Source: CAIODY01 sp041192505 (GTDB taxonomy: Bacteria > Bacteroidota > Bacteroidia > Chitinophagales > CAIODY01). Taken from it: DNA of 15,109 nucleotides. Below, piece after piece: positions 1 through 6,877 of this stretch (position 1 is its first letter; each line of letters opens with the position of its first letter). Location: assembly GCA_041192505.1 (NCBI GenBank), contig JBEEMV010000028.1, forward strand, positions 1 through 15,109. The letters are read 5' to 3'. The translations under genes and the position numbers were made by a program. The notes below the pieces were generated by a model. That model was not told where the DNA came from. It made no database searches and was given only the letters and a program-made list of their open reading frames with translations.

Positions 1-1493
1 CTTTCAACGCTGATATGTCGCTCCGAACTATAACCACCCATTATCACGGCAACTTTTATTTTGTTAGTGATTTTAGATTTTTGATGAGTAATTTTTTCGT
101 TCAATAAATTTAGTAATGCTGAAAATTTGTCTGCTTCAAAGCCAAGCCCGATGCGTTGTTTGATTGATGTGGCAATAATGTAAGTTAAAAACTGCGAAGG
201 ATTTAAACCAATTTCAGCAGCTTGATGAAAGAAGAATGAACTGGGCAACATGCCGCTTGTAGTGTTCGGGTCATTCAAAAAAATCGTTCCATCATTGCTC
301 AAAAATCCATCAATACGAGCATACACATTGAAGTTGAAAAATTGAAAAAGCTTTTCGCATTCGGTTCTAATATTTTGAATTTGCTCATCACTGGCTTGAA
401 TGGGTGTAACCTTACGACTCAAACCTGGTAAGTATTTCGAGCGATAATCAAATAAATCTTGTCCTTTAATAATTTCAGTAGGTGGCAATGAAATCGGCTT
501 TCCATTTTCATCTTGCGCCACAATACAACTAAATTCTCTGCCTTTAATAAATGACTCAATAACAACTTCTTTTTCAGAATCAAGCGCTTCCATTGAAAGA
601 ATTGGATAACCATTTGCAAAATGATTTTCAATGAAAGTCATTAAAACATCTGGTGTAAAAATTAATTCTGATTGATTGTTAAAAGTGATTTTTAATGGCA
701 AGCCCAAACCTTCTCTAATATCTGTTAGCTCTTTGATGTACAATGTTTTCTCGGTTATTGATTTTTCTTTCCAAATATCAATAGGAATTATTTTCACAAA
801 GAAAGCTTTGTCAACAGCTTCAATAAATTTCAAAAGTCTGTTTTCATGTAAAATGCTTGCGCCAATTGAAGAACCCTGATTTGCAGATTTAATGACCATC
901 GGCAAACCAATTTCCTTAACTAATCTTTGATGCAAAGTTTTATAATCTTCGCATTCCATCCAGTCATGCTTTTTAATGACAGCATATTTTGGTACTTCAA
1001 ATCCACCAGCAACCATCAATTTTTTCTGTACAGATTTATCCATTCCGATTGCACTTGGTAAAATGCCCGAACCACTATATGGAATTTTTAACCATTGCAA
1101 AAATCCTTGTACAGCGCCATCTTCGCCATTATTACCATGCAAACACAAAAATCCAAAATCAATTAATTTGGGTAATTCCTCAAATGAAATTTTCTTTCCA
1201 ATTTGCAAAATCATTTTATTCAAATCTGCATCAGATAAGCTATTCAAGCTTTCCACATACATTTGAAAACCAAATTTCGATTCGGGAATAAAATCTGTTG
1301 TTGGATAAAAATCTCGAATTGTGCCTTTGTAAATAAACTGCCAATCCAATAAAATCAAGTTGTTCAGCGAATCCACAAAAATTGGAACGGCTTCAAACAA
1401 GGATTTATCTAAATTATCATACACAGTTCTGCCACCTGCAAACGATATTTCACGTTCACGAGATGAGCCACCAAAGAAGATTCCGATTTTCAT
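1..1493 (-). CDS. D-alanine--D-alanine ligase-like ATP-grasp protein, partial, apparently tandem (second copy begins at the edge)
   Basis: The reverse strand is open from the ATG at 1493 to the window edge, giving 497 residues without a stop. The first unit has the D-Ala-D-Ala ligase layout: an N-terminal GGSSREREIS loop (residues 8-17), HGNNGEDG (119-126), MDKSVQKK (151-158), an ATP-grasp KSANQGSSIGAS (202-213), ARIDGF (392-397) and NDPNTTSG (407-414). Family members ligate two D-alanines with ATP in the cytoplasm for peptidoglycan. A normal ligase is about 300-370 residues. Here the first unit is about 470 because roughly 75 extra residues lie between SSIGAS and the VVIESFIKGRE strand (310-320). 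The usual metal-binding NEVNT reads NDPNT. At residues 480-495 a fresh ligase start appears (VAVIMGGYSSERHIS), so the full protein is probably a two-unit fusion. Being a ligase-family member is clear. Whether it makes D-Ala-D-Ala or another dipeptide is not shown. Confidence 0.85.
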   Translation of the reverse strand, partial: MKIGIFFGGSSREREISFAGGRTVYDNLDKSLFEAVPIFVDSLNNLILLDWQFIYKGTIRDFYPTTDFIPESKFGFQMYVESLNSLSDADLNKMILQIGKKISFEELPKLIDFGFLCLHGNNGEDGAVQGFLQWLKIPYSGSGILPSAIGMDKSVQKKLMVAGGFEVPKYAVIKKHDWMECEDYKTLHQRLVKEIGLPMVIKSANQGSSIGASILHENRLLKFIEAVDKAFFVKIIPIDIWKEKSITEKTLYIKELTDIREGLGLPLKITFNNQSELIFTPDVLMTFIENHFANGYPILSMEALDSEKEVVIESFIKGREFSCIVAQDENGKPISLPPTEIIKGQDLFDYRSKYLPGLSRKVTPIQASDEQIQNIRTECEKLFQFFNFNVYARIDGFLSNDGTIFLNDPNTTSGMLPSSFFFHQAAEIGLNPSQFLTYIIATSIKQRIGLGFEADKFSALLNLLNEKITHQKSKITNKIKVAVIMGGYSSERHISVE

Positions 1494-1506
1494 TTTATTT
1501 TTTTTG

Positions 1507-1531
1507 TCCCGCCGATTACGCTGATTTACGC
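1507..1531. repeat. Left inverted repeat of the GxxExxY cassette
   Basis: This 25-base sequence, beginning tcccgccgattacgc, matches the reverse complement of 1951-1975 at 22 of 25 positions. It lies 30 bases beyond the stop codon of the GxxExxY gene. It also has an internal near-repeat (ccgattacgc followed by tgatttacgc). Its G+C content is higher than that of the surrounding AT-rich intergenic DNA. Confidence 0.8.
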
Positions 1532-1561
1532 AAATTGTAAATCAATTATGGGCAAGTTATT

Positions 1562-1939
1562 TTAAAGATTATTTACTTTTCGATAAATAGAATTAGTAAT
1601 ATTTGTCGAATTAAAATTCACTAAAATTCCCAGTTTTATTTTCGACAATTTTAAATATGTTATTACTTGTTTATGATGAACTTCTAGCAAATTTTCAACA
1701 GATTTTATTTCAATGATTACTAAATCTTCAACCAACAAATCTATTCTATATCCCACCTCCAATTTAATATTATCATACACCAATGGTAAACCCACTTGCG
1801 ATTTAACTTTCAATCCATCTTTAATTAGTTCATGCACCAATGCAGCTTCATAGGCCGATTCTAATAACCCAGGTCCTAATGAATTATATACCTTAAATAT
1901 TGCTCCTCTAATTTTGTATGAAATATCGTTTTCTGACAT
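1562..1939 (-). CDS. GxxExxY protein (PDDEXK_3 nuclease-superfamily type)
   Basis: This 125-residue cytoplasmic protein has no signal peptide. It carries the family signature G24-L-L-E27-S-A-Y30. It also has a PD-(D/E)XK-like core: D67 in GYRIDLL, then E77-I-K79 in VIIEIKSVE. The length fits the family (about 120-130 residues), so it is complete. The family is grouped with PD-(D/E)XK nucleases by fold, but its substrate and biological role are, to my knowledge, not established. The ATG at 1939 is the only good start, and the conserved N-terminus (ISYKIRGAIFKVYNSLGPGLLE) follows it directly. The gene sits between the ligase-like and ferredoxin genes, which do not share an obvious function with it. 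It is bracketed by 25-base inverted repeats at 1507-1531 and 1951-1975, so it probably arrived as a unit. Family assignment is confident; nuclease activity is inferred. Confidence 0.9.
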   Translation of the reverse strand: MSENDISYKIRGAIFKVYNSLGPGLLESAYEAALVHELIKDGLKVKSQVGLPLVYDNIKLEVGYRIDLLVEDLVIIEIKSVENLLEVHHKQVITYLKLSKIKLGILVNFNSTNITNSIYRKVNNL

Positions 1940-1950
1940 AATTAATTTCA

Positions 1951-1975
1951 GCGAAAATCTGCGTTATCGGCGGGA
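1951..1975. repeat. Right inverted repeat of the GxxExxY cassette
   Basis: This is the inverted partner of 1507-1531 (22 of 25 bases match). It starts 12 bases upstream of the GxxExxY start codon, so it could also contribute to that gene's 5' region. The core reads gcgttatcggcggga. Confidence 0.8.
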
Positions 1976-1984
1976 TAACTTTTT

Positions 1985-2035
1985 AAATAAAAACGTCATG
2001 TAAAACTGCAAAATGCTTTGTTCTACATGACGTTT
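1985..2035 (-). terminator. Rho-independent terminator of the ferredoxin gene
   Basis: There is a perfect 12-base-pair stem (aaacgtcatgta at 1991-2002 with tacatgacgttt at 2024-2035) around a 21-base loop. On the minus strand it is followed by a T-rich run (tttttatttaaaa). It lies 22 bases past the ferredoxin stop. It should insulate the ferredoxin transcript from the GxxExxY and ligase genes. Confidence 0.8.
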
Positions 2036-2057
2036 AAGTCGATAAAATATCACACAA

Positions 2058-2405
2058 TTAAATGTGCATTCTGTTCTTTTTGTCTAACAATTGGTCTGGC
2101 GTTTCAACTACCATTTCATCAGGTACACAACAATCAACAGGACAAACCGCAGCACACTGTGGTTCATCATGAAAACCCTGACATTCGGTACATTTTTCGG
2201 CAGTGATATAATAATGATCATCAGAAACTGGAGCATTTTTAGCATTTGCTTCAACCGATGAACCATCACGTAAATTGAAACTTCCTTTTATCGTAGTTCC
2301 ATCAGCAATTGCCCATTCAACACCACCTTCGTAGATTGCGTTATTAGGACATTCAGGTTCGCAAGCACCACAATTGATACAGTCGTCAGTAATTTTAATA
2401 GCCAT
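2058..2405 (-). CDS. Two-cluster [4Fe-4S] ferredoxin
   Basis: This 115-residue protein is a small soluble electron carrier with two cysteine sets. The first is C9-x2-C12-x2-C15-x3-C19-P. The second is C72-x2-C75-x8-C84-x3-C88-P, with extra cysteines at 92 and 93. The eight-residue spacing in the second set and the C-terminal tail are typical of the Allochromatium-type 2[4Fe-4S] ferredoxins. Bacteroidota versions carry an insert of about 50 residues between the clusters, as seen here. The start (MAIKITDDCINCG) is the standard one for this family. The gene is divergent from the LuxC-type acyl-CoA reductase (110 bases between starts). From memory, this pairing recurs in Bacteroidota, often with serC nearby, but serC is not seen here. 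The redox partner is unknown. Confidence 0.93.
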   Translation of the reverse strand: MAIKITDDCINCGACEPECPNNAIYEGGVEWAIADGTTIKGSFNLRDGSSVEANAKNAPVSDDHYYITAEKCTECQGFHDEPQCAAVCPVDCCVPDEMVVETPDQLLDKKNRMHI

Positions 2406-2460
2406 GTTATTTAGTTTTGAGTTATTAGTTAGTAGTTCTACAAAATTTGCTTTTGTTTTG

Positions 2461-2468
2461 CAAATGTA
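2461..2468 (-). promoter_or_regulatory. Candidate -7 box for the ferredoxin gene
   Basis: Read on the minus strand this is TACATTTG, an exact fit to the Bacteroidota sigma-A -7 consensus TAnnTTTG. It lies 55 bases upstream of the ferredoxin ATG. No clear TTG was found at the usual -33 distance, so this is a moderate call. Confidence 0.45.
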
Positions 2469-2515
2469 TAACGATTGCGAAAATAAACTAAAATTATTTC
2501 ATTCAAAATTAAAAG

Positions 2516-3556
2516 ATGACAATTGAACATAAAATTTCAACATTAGTATTGTGGAGTGAAGAAATTAAATTACAAATAGCCAACAGCAAATTAGATGTTG
2601 ATTCGGATTTAAAGCAGATAATGCTGAAAGCGTACTATCACAATAATTGGTTTACCGAAGAAAATATATTGCTGGCATTAAACAATATTTGTAATGAATT
2701 TTTAGACGAAAAGAAATTAGAAGAATGGATACAGAAATATTCACCATTCATTAATAATGGTGAGCTTGTAGAACCACAACAACCTAAAACAATTGGTATT
2801 ACAATGGCTGGAAACTTGCCATTGGTGGGCTTTCACGATTTGCTTTGTGTGTTAGTTTCAAATCATACGGCAATGATTAAGTTGTCATCAAAAGACAACC
2901 TACTACTACCCTATTTGTTGAATATTTTATTTGCTATTGAGCCCGAATTTAAAAAGCGAATTATCATTTCAGAAATGTTAAAAGGTGCTGATGCATACAT
3001 TGCCACAGGCTCTAATAATTCTGCCCGATATTTCGAACATTATTTTGGCAAATATCCCAACATTATTCGCAAAAACAGAACATCAATTGCCTTGTTGGAT
3101 GGTTCGGAAACGGATGAAGATATTATGAATTTAGGTAAAGATGTATTTACTTATTTTGGTTTAGGATGTCGCAACATTGGTAAGATTTACATCACAAAAA
3201 GCTTCGATTTACAAAGGCTTTTAAGAGTTTTTGAAAATTATAATCATTTGGCAGACCATGTAAAATATCGAAATAATTATGATTATCAACTTACCATTTT
3301 ATTAATGAATAAAACTGTTTGTTTGGTTAATGATTGCATTATTGTAACCGAAGATAAAAGTATTCATTCGCCACTTTCGGTTTTATATTTTGAAGTGGTA
3401 GAAAATTTAAATGATGCTTTGAAAGATTTGAATATGGCTGATATACAATGCATCGTTGGTAAAAATCATATTCCATTTGGTCAATCTCAAATTCCTACTT
3501 TATCAGATTATGCTGATGATATTGATACTATGAAATGGATATGTGAATTGAGTTAA
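2516..3556 (+). CDS. LuxC-type acyl-CoA reductase
   Basis: This 346-residue protein resembles the LuxC acyl-CoA reductase family (aldehyde-dehydrogenase-like fold), which reduces an acyl-CoA or acyl-enzyme to an aldehyde with NAD(P)H. Visible landmarks are ITMAGNLPLVGFHDL (residues 95-109), ATGSNNSARYFEHYFG (163-178), RKNRTSIALLDG (185-196) and GLGCRNIGKIYI (215-226). Cys218 is the likely acyl-carrying nucleophile. No signal peptide or membrane helix is seen. No lux partner genes (luxD, luxE, luxAB) are nearby, so a bioluminescence role is not suggested. The gene is divergent from the ferredoxin gene, which suggests, but does not prove, a redox link. Its stop overlaps the stop of the convergent flavin reductase-like gene. 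The ATG is preceded by an AT-rich stretch without a Shine-Dalgarno, as expected in Bacteroidota. The substrate is unknown. Confidence 0.85.
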   Translation: MTIEHKISTLVLWSEEIKLQIANSKLDVDSDLKQIMLKAYYHNNWFTEENILLALNNICNEFLDEKKLEEWIQKYSPFINNGELVEPQQPKTIGITMAGNLPLVGFHDLLCVLVSNHTAMIKLSSKDNLLLPYLLNILFAIEPEFKKRIIISEMLKGADAYIATGSNNSARYFEHYFGKYPNIIRKNRTSIALLDGSETDEDIMNLGKDVFTYFGLGCRNIGKIYITKSFDLQRLLRVFENYNHLADHVKYRNNYDYQLTILLMNKTVCLVNDCIIVTEDKSIHSPLSVLYFEVVENLNDALKDLNMADIQCIVGKNHIPFGQSQIPTLSDYADDIDTMKWICELS

Positions 3557-3562
3557 CTCAAT
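3547..3562. repeat. Perfect 16-base palindrome holding two convergent stop codons
   Basis: The sequence attgagttaactcaat is its own reverse complement. The TAA of the plus-strand acyl-CoA reductase (3554-3556) and the TAA of the minus-strand flavin reductase (3553-3555) share two bases at its centre. There is no loop, so it is unlikely to act as a normal intrinsic terminator. It might be a protein-binding site or simply a compact gene junction. Confidence 0.7.
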
Positions 3563-4389
3563 AAAATACGCCAAGCATCGGCTGTGTTTTTTTCTGCTAA
3601 AAATTGTTTGGCTAAAGTATGTTTTTGTTCTATTGATGTATTGGCATAAGTATTTGTTTTTTCAACCATAGGTATTTGCTCAACATTGGCCAACATGCCT
3701 AAATCATTGCCCGAAAGTATGCTGCTGTTGCGTATTTCAAGTGGTAATCCATCTATACCAATACCTAATTTTTCATTAGGTTTTGCTACTTCAAATAATG
3801 CTTTTCCGCTGGCTCGACAATATAAATCGCCACCCATTCGGGCTACTAAATCTATTTTATTAGCATCAATTCTTTGAGCTTCATCTAATACATTATCATT
3901 AATATGCATCACTAAAATTTCGCAAACAATTAGATTGCCAGCGCCGCCTTCGGTACCTGTAGCTATTACTTCTCTTACCTTACACTCAAACTGAACTGGC
4001 GATTCGGCAACCCGAAATGGTTTTACCACATCCGATGCTATGGGCGTAAAACCTGCTTTTGTAAATTCACTTATACCTTTTGGATATTCGCAACTGGCTA
4101 AACTCATTTGTTGAACCATGTTATAATTTACTACATTTATTACCACTTCTTTATTGGCTATCACATTTTCTAAAGTATGCTTAATAGTATTGTTTCTAAC
4201 CCTTCGAGCTGGCGAAAATATTAGTGTGGTAGGATTACTGCCAAAGGCATTAAAAAAACTATAAGGTGCTAAATTGCTATTGCCATCGTTATCTATTGTG
4301 CTGGCAAAGGCTATAGGTCTGGGGGCTATAGCGCCCAACATATATGCATGTAGTTTGCCTGTGGCTATTTCGCTTGGTATAATTTTCAT
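3553..4389 (-). CDS. Flavin reductase family protein (FMN-binding split barrel)
   Basis: This is a 278-residue cytoplasmic protein of the flavin reductase-like group. Members bind FMN and reduce flavin, or act as flavoprotein oxidoreductases, using NAD(P)H. The N-terminal part shows the typical pattern LGAIAPRPIAFASTIDNDGNSN, then LAPYSFFNAFGSNPTTLIFS, a stretch matching the FMN-binding barrel. The middle has ECKVREV and NLIVCEILVMHI strands, followed by ARMGGDLYCRAS. I place the start at the ATG at 4389 rather than an in-frame TTG at 4410, because a promoter -7 box overlaps the TTG (4408-4415). It converges on and overlaps the acyl-CoA reductase stop. The physiological substrate and any partner monooxygenase are not visible here. 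Confidence 0.88.
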   Translation of the reverse strand: MKIIPSEIATGKLHAYMLGAIAPRPIAFASTIDNDGNSNLAPYSFFNAFGSNPTTLIFSPARRVRNNTIKHTLENVIANKEVVINVVNYNMVQQMSLASCEYPKGISEFTKAGFTPIASDVVKPFRVAESPVQFECKVREVIATGTEGGAGNLIVCEILVMHINDNVLDEAQRIDANKIDLVARMGGDLYCRASGKALFEVAKPNEKLGIGIDGLPLEIRNSSILSGNDLGMLANVEQIPMVEKTNTYANTSIEQKHTLAKQFLAEKNTADAWRILLS

Positions 4390-4407
4390 GATTACTAATT
4401 TAGATAA

Positions 4408-4441
4408 CAAAAGTAATTATATTGAATTTGTATTCATTCAA
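4408..4441 (-). promoter_or_regulatory. Candidate sigma-A promoter of the flavin reductase gene
   Basis: On the minus strand the -7 box TACTTTTG (4408-4415) matches TAnnTTTG. A TTG lies 23 bases upstream (4439-4441), within the 17-23 base spacing known for Flavobacterium promoters. The expected start of transcription is around 4401, leaving a leader of only about 12 bases before the ATG at 4389. This supports that start codon. Confidence 0.55.
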
Positions 4442-4548
4442 TTTAATAAACAATCGGCATTAAAATGTTGGTTCAATATTATTGCTTACAAAATTATTAC
4501 CATCATATTATAGTTTCTTTGCAGTAAGAAAAACACGTTAAAACATCT

Positions 4549-5070
4549 ATGCGAATTTACCTAAATGGATTTATGGGCTGTGGCAAAACTAAAACGGGTA
4601 AAGCTTTGGCAAAAAGCTTGGGCTATCTGTTTGTTGATTTAGATAATTTTATTGAAGAAAAAACATTCACTTCTATTCCTTTAATTTTTAATCAATGGGG
4701 CGAAGCATATTTCAGAACTTTAGAGTTGGAATATTTGCAAGATTTATTAATTTATGAAAACATTGTAATTGCTTGTGGCGGTGGCACTATTACAAATAAT
4801 GAATCATATCATTTTATGAAAGAAAACGGAACTACTATTTACCTACAACATAAATTTGAAACGCTTTATAGTAGATTAAATACGCCCGATGCCATCAACA
4901 AACGACCTTTATTAAAAGCCTTACCCAGTGAAACATTTAAAGCCGATTTGCTTACCCTTTTTAACAGCCGATTACCTTTTTATGAAAATTGTAGCTTAAT
5001 AATTGATGCCTCGAAAAATGATGAAACAGTTATAGCAACTATCAAACAAAAAATACAATTAAGCAGTTAG
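4549..5070 (+). CDS. aroK: Shikimate kinase
   Basis: This 173-residue cytoplasmic enzyme phosphorylates shikimate with ATP to shikimate 3-phosphate in the chorismate pathway for aromatic amino acids. All key elements are visible. There is a Walker A loop GFMGCGKT (7-14), a DLD metal/substrate motif (30-32) and GEAYFR with the shikimate-binding Arg56 (51-56). There is also a Walker B-type GGGT (77-80), the lid RPLL (119-122) and NSRLPFYE with the conserved lid-side Arg141. The length is normal for the family. The ATG puts the Walker loop six residues in, as usual. The following ACC deaminase-like gene starts 4 bases after the stop, so the two are probably co-transcribed. No close TAnnTTTG box was found in the 159-base upstream gap; a weaker TTTCTTTG at about 4514-4521 may serve. 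Confidence 0.95.
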   Translation: MRIYLNGFMGCGKTKTGKALAKSLGYLFVDLDNFIEEKTFTSIPLIFNQWGEAYFRTLELEYLQDLLIYENIVIACGGGTITNNESYHFMKENGTTIYLQHKFETLYSRLNTPDAINKRPLLKALPSETFKADLLTLFNSRLPFYENCSLIIDASKNDETVIATIKQKIQLSS

Positions 5071-5074
5071 TAAA

Positions 5075-5947
5075 ATGAATTTGCCCGATGTATCACTAAA
5101 CTTTATGCAACAAATTTTTCATCCCCTATTGGATGAAAAACAAGTAACATTGTATGTACTTCGGTTAGATTTAATTCATCCCGAATATGGTGGCAATAAA
5201 TGGTTTAAGCTAAAATATCATATAGATGATGCTATTAAAAAAGGTTACAAAACTGTGGGTTCGTTTGGTGGGCCATGGTCTAATCATTTAGCTGCTTTAG
5301 CCGCTTTCGGAAAAGATAATCATCTTAATACAATTGGCAAAGTAAGGTTTGCTGGCAATTATGCTAAATATCCTACTTTAGTAAATGCCGAAAAAAACAG
5401 AATGCAACTTTCATTTTTAACCAATGATGAATTTGATATTGAAAATAAAAACAAGGCTTTTACTACCGATAAAAATGTATATTGGATTCCATCGGGTGGG
5501 CATACAACCATAGGCGTAAAAGGTTGCGAAGAAATATTGAAATTAAAATGTGTTGAAAATATACTTCCTCTTACATCGCATATAATTGTGCCAGTGGGCA
5601 ATGCCACCACATTGGCTGGCATCAACAATTCTGCATTAATACACCAAAAAATAATTGCCGTACCAGCATTAAAAAATGCAGCTTATTTAAGCGAAGAAAT
5701 TAAACTATTTACAAAAATAGATACCATTGAATGGTGGCTCGATTATCATTTTGGTGGATTTGGAAAAACCAATGCCGAACTGAATGAGTTTATGATATTT
5801 GCGAATAATAATTTACAAATACCATTAGATAAAGTGTATACTGCTAAAATGATGTATGGCATTTGGCATAACATACAGCAAGATTATTTTGCTAAGCAAT
5901 CAACCCTATTAGCCATACATACAGGTGGCTTGCAGGGCAATTTATAA
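5075..5947 (+). CDS. PLP-dependent ACC deaminase / D-cysteine desulfhydrase family enzyme
   Basis: This 290-residue fold-type II PLP enzyme belongs to the 1-aminocyclopropane-1-carboxylate deaminase/D-cysteine desulfhydrase family. Lys42 in GGNKWFKLKY (40-49) is the expected Schiff-base lysine. SFGGPWSNHLAALA (63-76) is the loop that follows it. IPSGGHTTIGVKG and IVPVGNATTLAG are further family segments, with a glycine-rich phosphate-binding role likely for the latter. The protein ends with HTGGLQGNL (282-290), the characteristic C-terminus. Many family members have GGxxSNH with Gln before the Ser; here Trp68 stands there. The family includes ACC deaminases and D-cysteine desulfhydrases, and this sequence alone does not tell which reaction is used. 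It starts 4 bases after aroK, suggesting one transcript, although no biochemical link to shikimate is apparent. Confidence 0.88.
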   Translation: MNLPDVSLNFMQQIFHPLLDEKQVTLYVLRLDLIHPEYGGNKWFKLKYHIDDAIKKGYKTVGSFGGPWSNHLAALAAFGKDNHLNTIGKVRFAGNYAKYPTLVNAEKNRMQLSFLTNDEFDIENKNKAFTTDKNVYWIPSGGHTTIGVKGCEEILKLKCVENILPLTSHIIVPVGNATTLAGINNSALIHQKIIAVPALKNAAYLSEEIKLFTKIDTIEWWLDYHFGGFGKTNAELNEFMIFANNNLQIPLDKVYTAKMMYGIWHNIQQDYFAKQSTLLAIHTGGLQGNL

Positions 5948-6049
5948 AAATTTTCATGTTGCCATTTTATCTTTAGCTTTAATTCTAACAGGTTTTAAAA
6001 CTCTTTTAAAAATACAAAACAATTAGGCATTTTGTTCAAATCATTTAAG

Positions 6050-6081
6050 TTTCGTAAGATGAATTGATATGTGTATTTTTG
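6050..6081 (+). promoter_or_regulatory. Candidate promoter of the MbnP/MbnH-like operon
   Basis: TATTTTTG at 6074-6081 fits the -7 consensus TAnnTTTG. A TTTCG at 6050-6054, 19 bases upstream, is a near match to the -33 TTTG. Predicted transcription starts near 6088, 18 bases before the lipoprotein ATG at 6106. That excludes the in-frame ATG at 6064. Confidence 0.5.
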
Positions 6082-6105
6082 AACCAAAATAACCACTATT
6101 TAAAA

Positions 6106-6873
6106 ATGCGAAAAATATTCTTTTTACTAATTTCTTGTTTGGTAATACTGCTAAGCGTAGCTTGTAAAAAGAAAAAAACAACCACTACCAATAGCAACAA
6201 CACCAATACCGAAGCCACTTCGGCAAATGTGACCTTGAAATTGAATAACAACATTGCCAATAGTGCTATTAATTTAGGAATCATAAAATACACCAATTTA
6301 GCTGCTAATCAATATTCGGTTACTGCATTAAAATATTATGTTTCGGATATTGTTTTAACAAAAAACGATGCCTCAACAATAAGCATAAACACTTCTACAT
6401 TAATTGATGTGGCAGATGCTTCAAAGCAAAATATTACGCTTAGTAATATTCCTAATGGCACTTACACAAATATCAAGTTACATATTGGCGTACCTAATTC
6501 AAAAAATCATACTGGATTACAAGAAGGCGATTTAGACCCCATGTATAGCATGTTTTGGACATGGAATACTGGTTATATTTTTTTCAAACACGATGGTCAG
6601 TTTATTGATTCGTTAGGCGCCACAAAAGGATTATCATTTCATTTAGGCACCGATGCTGCTTATACCGCTATATCTATCCCAACAAATTTTTCGGTAAATG
6701 GTATTGCCAAAAATGTTTTTTTAAATTTCGATTTGAACAAATTGTATGCTTCGCCCAATAAAATGAATTTTGATTTTGGAAATAATCATCAATCGGGCAC
6801 AACCGATTCTGCATGGATTGTACAAATTTCTCAAAACTTTATACATTCTTTTTCATTTGATCATGCTGAGTAA
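6106..6873 (+). CDS. MbnP-like lipoprotein
   Basis: This 255-residue protein has a lipoprotein signal peptide (MRKIFFLLISCLVILLSVAC) with lipobox cysteine 20 followed by KKKK, then a Thr/Asn-rich linker to about residue 40. The rest resembles the MbnP family. It has a LKLNN strand start, YYVSDIVL, NGTYTNIKLHIGVP with His126, and the signature DPMYSMFWTWNTGYIFFKHDG (Trp151, Trp153), then LSFHLG with His179. MbnP proteins were first seen in methanobactin gene clusters with the diheme partner MbnH. Published work on that pair reports MbnH oxidising a tryptophan of MbnP, linked to copper binding. Here an MbnH-like diheme protein starts 4 bases after the stop. I use the ATG at 6106, which starts the signal peptide and follows the predicted promoter; an ATG at 6064 would prefix 14 unlikely residues. 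Confidence 0.8.
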   Translation: MRKIFFLLISCLVILLSVACKKKKTTTTNSNNTNTEATSANVTLKLNNNIANSAINLGIIKYTNLAANQYSVTALKYYVSDIVLTKNDASTISINTSTLIDVADASKQNITLSNIPNGTYTNIKLHIGVPNSKNHTGLQEGDLDPMYSMFWTWNTGYIFFKHDGQFIDSLGATKGLSFHLGTDAAYTAISIPTNFSVNGIAKNVFLNFDLNKLYASPNKMNFDFGNNHQSGTTDSAWIVQISQNFIHSFSFDHAE

Positions 6874-6877
6874 TTTT

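Noticed and set aside
419..631. Open frame on the minus strand within the ligase-like gene
   Set aside because: It is out of frame with the ligase reading frame, which shows all family motifs through this region. It is a shadow frame.
976..1291. Two overlapping plus-strand open frames of about 100 residues
   Set aside because: Both lie antisense to the conserved ligase unit and have no recognisable motif.
1..1493. Ligase-like gene as a frameshifted pseudogene
   Set aside because: A single frame stays open for 497 codons and all motifs fall in that frame. It only looks broken because it leaves the window.
2018..2206. Plus-strand open frame over the ferredoxin 3' end
   Set aside because: It runs through the terminator and antisense to the second cysteine cluster, with no sign of coding.
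2516..4389. A luciferase (lux) system made of the LuxC-type reductase and the flavin reductase
   Set aside because: The genes are convergent, not an operon, and no luxA, luxB, luxD or luxE is present. Flavin reductases of this type are common in ordinary metabolism.
5993..6011. Terminator after the PLP-enzyme gene
   Set aside because: ttttaaaa-ctc-ttttaaaa is an A/T-only stem that is too weak to call; it may be a compositional effect.
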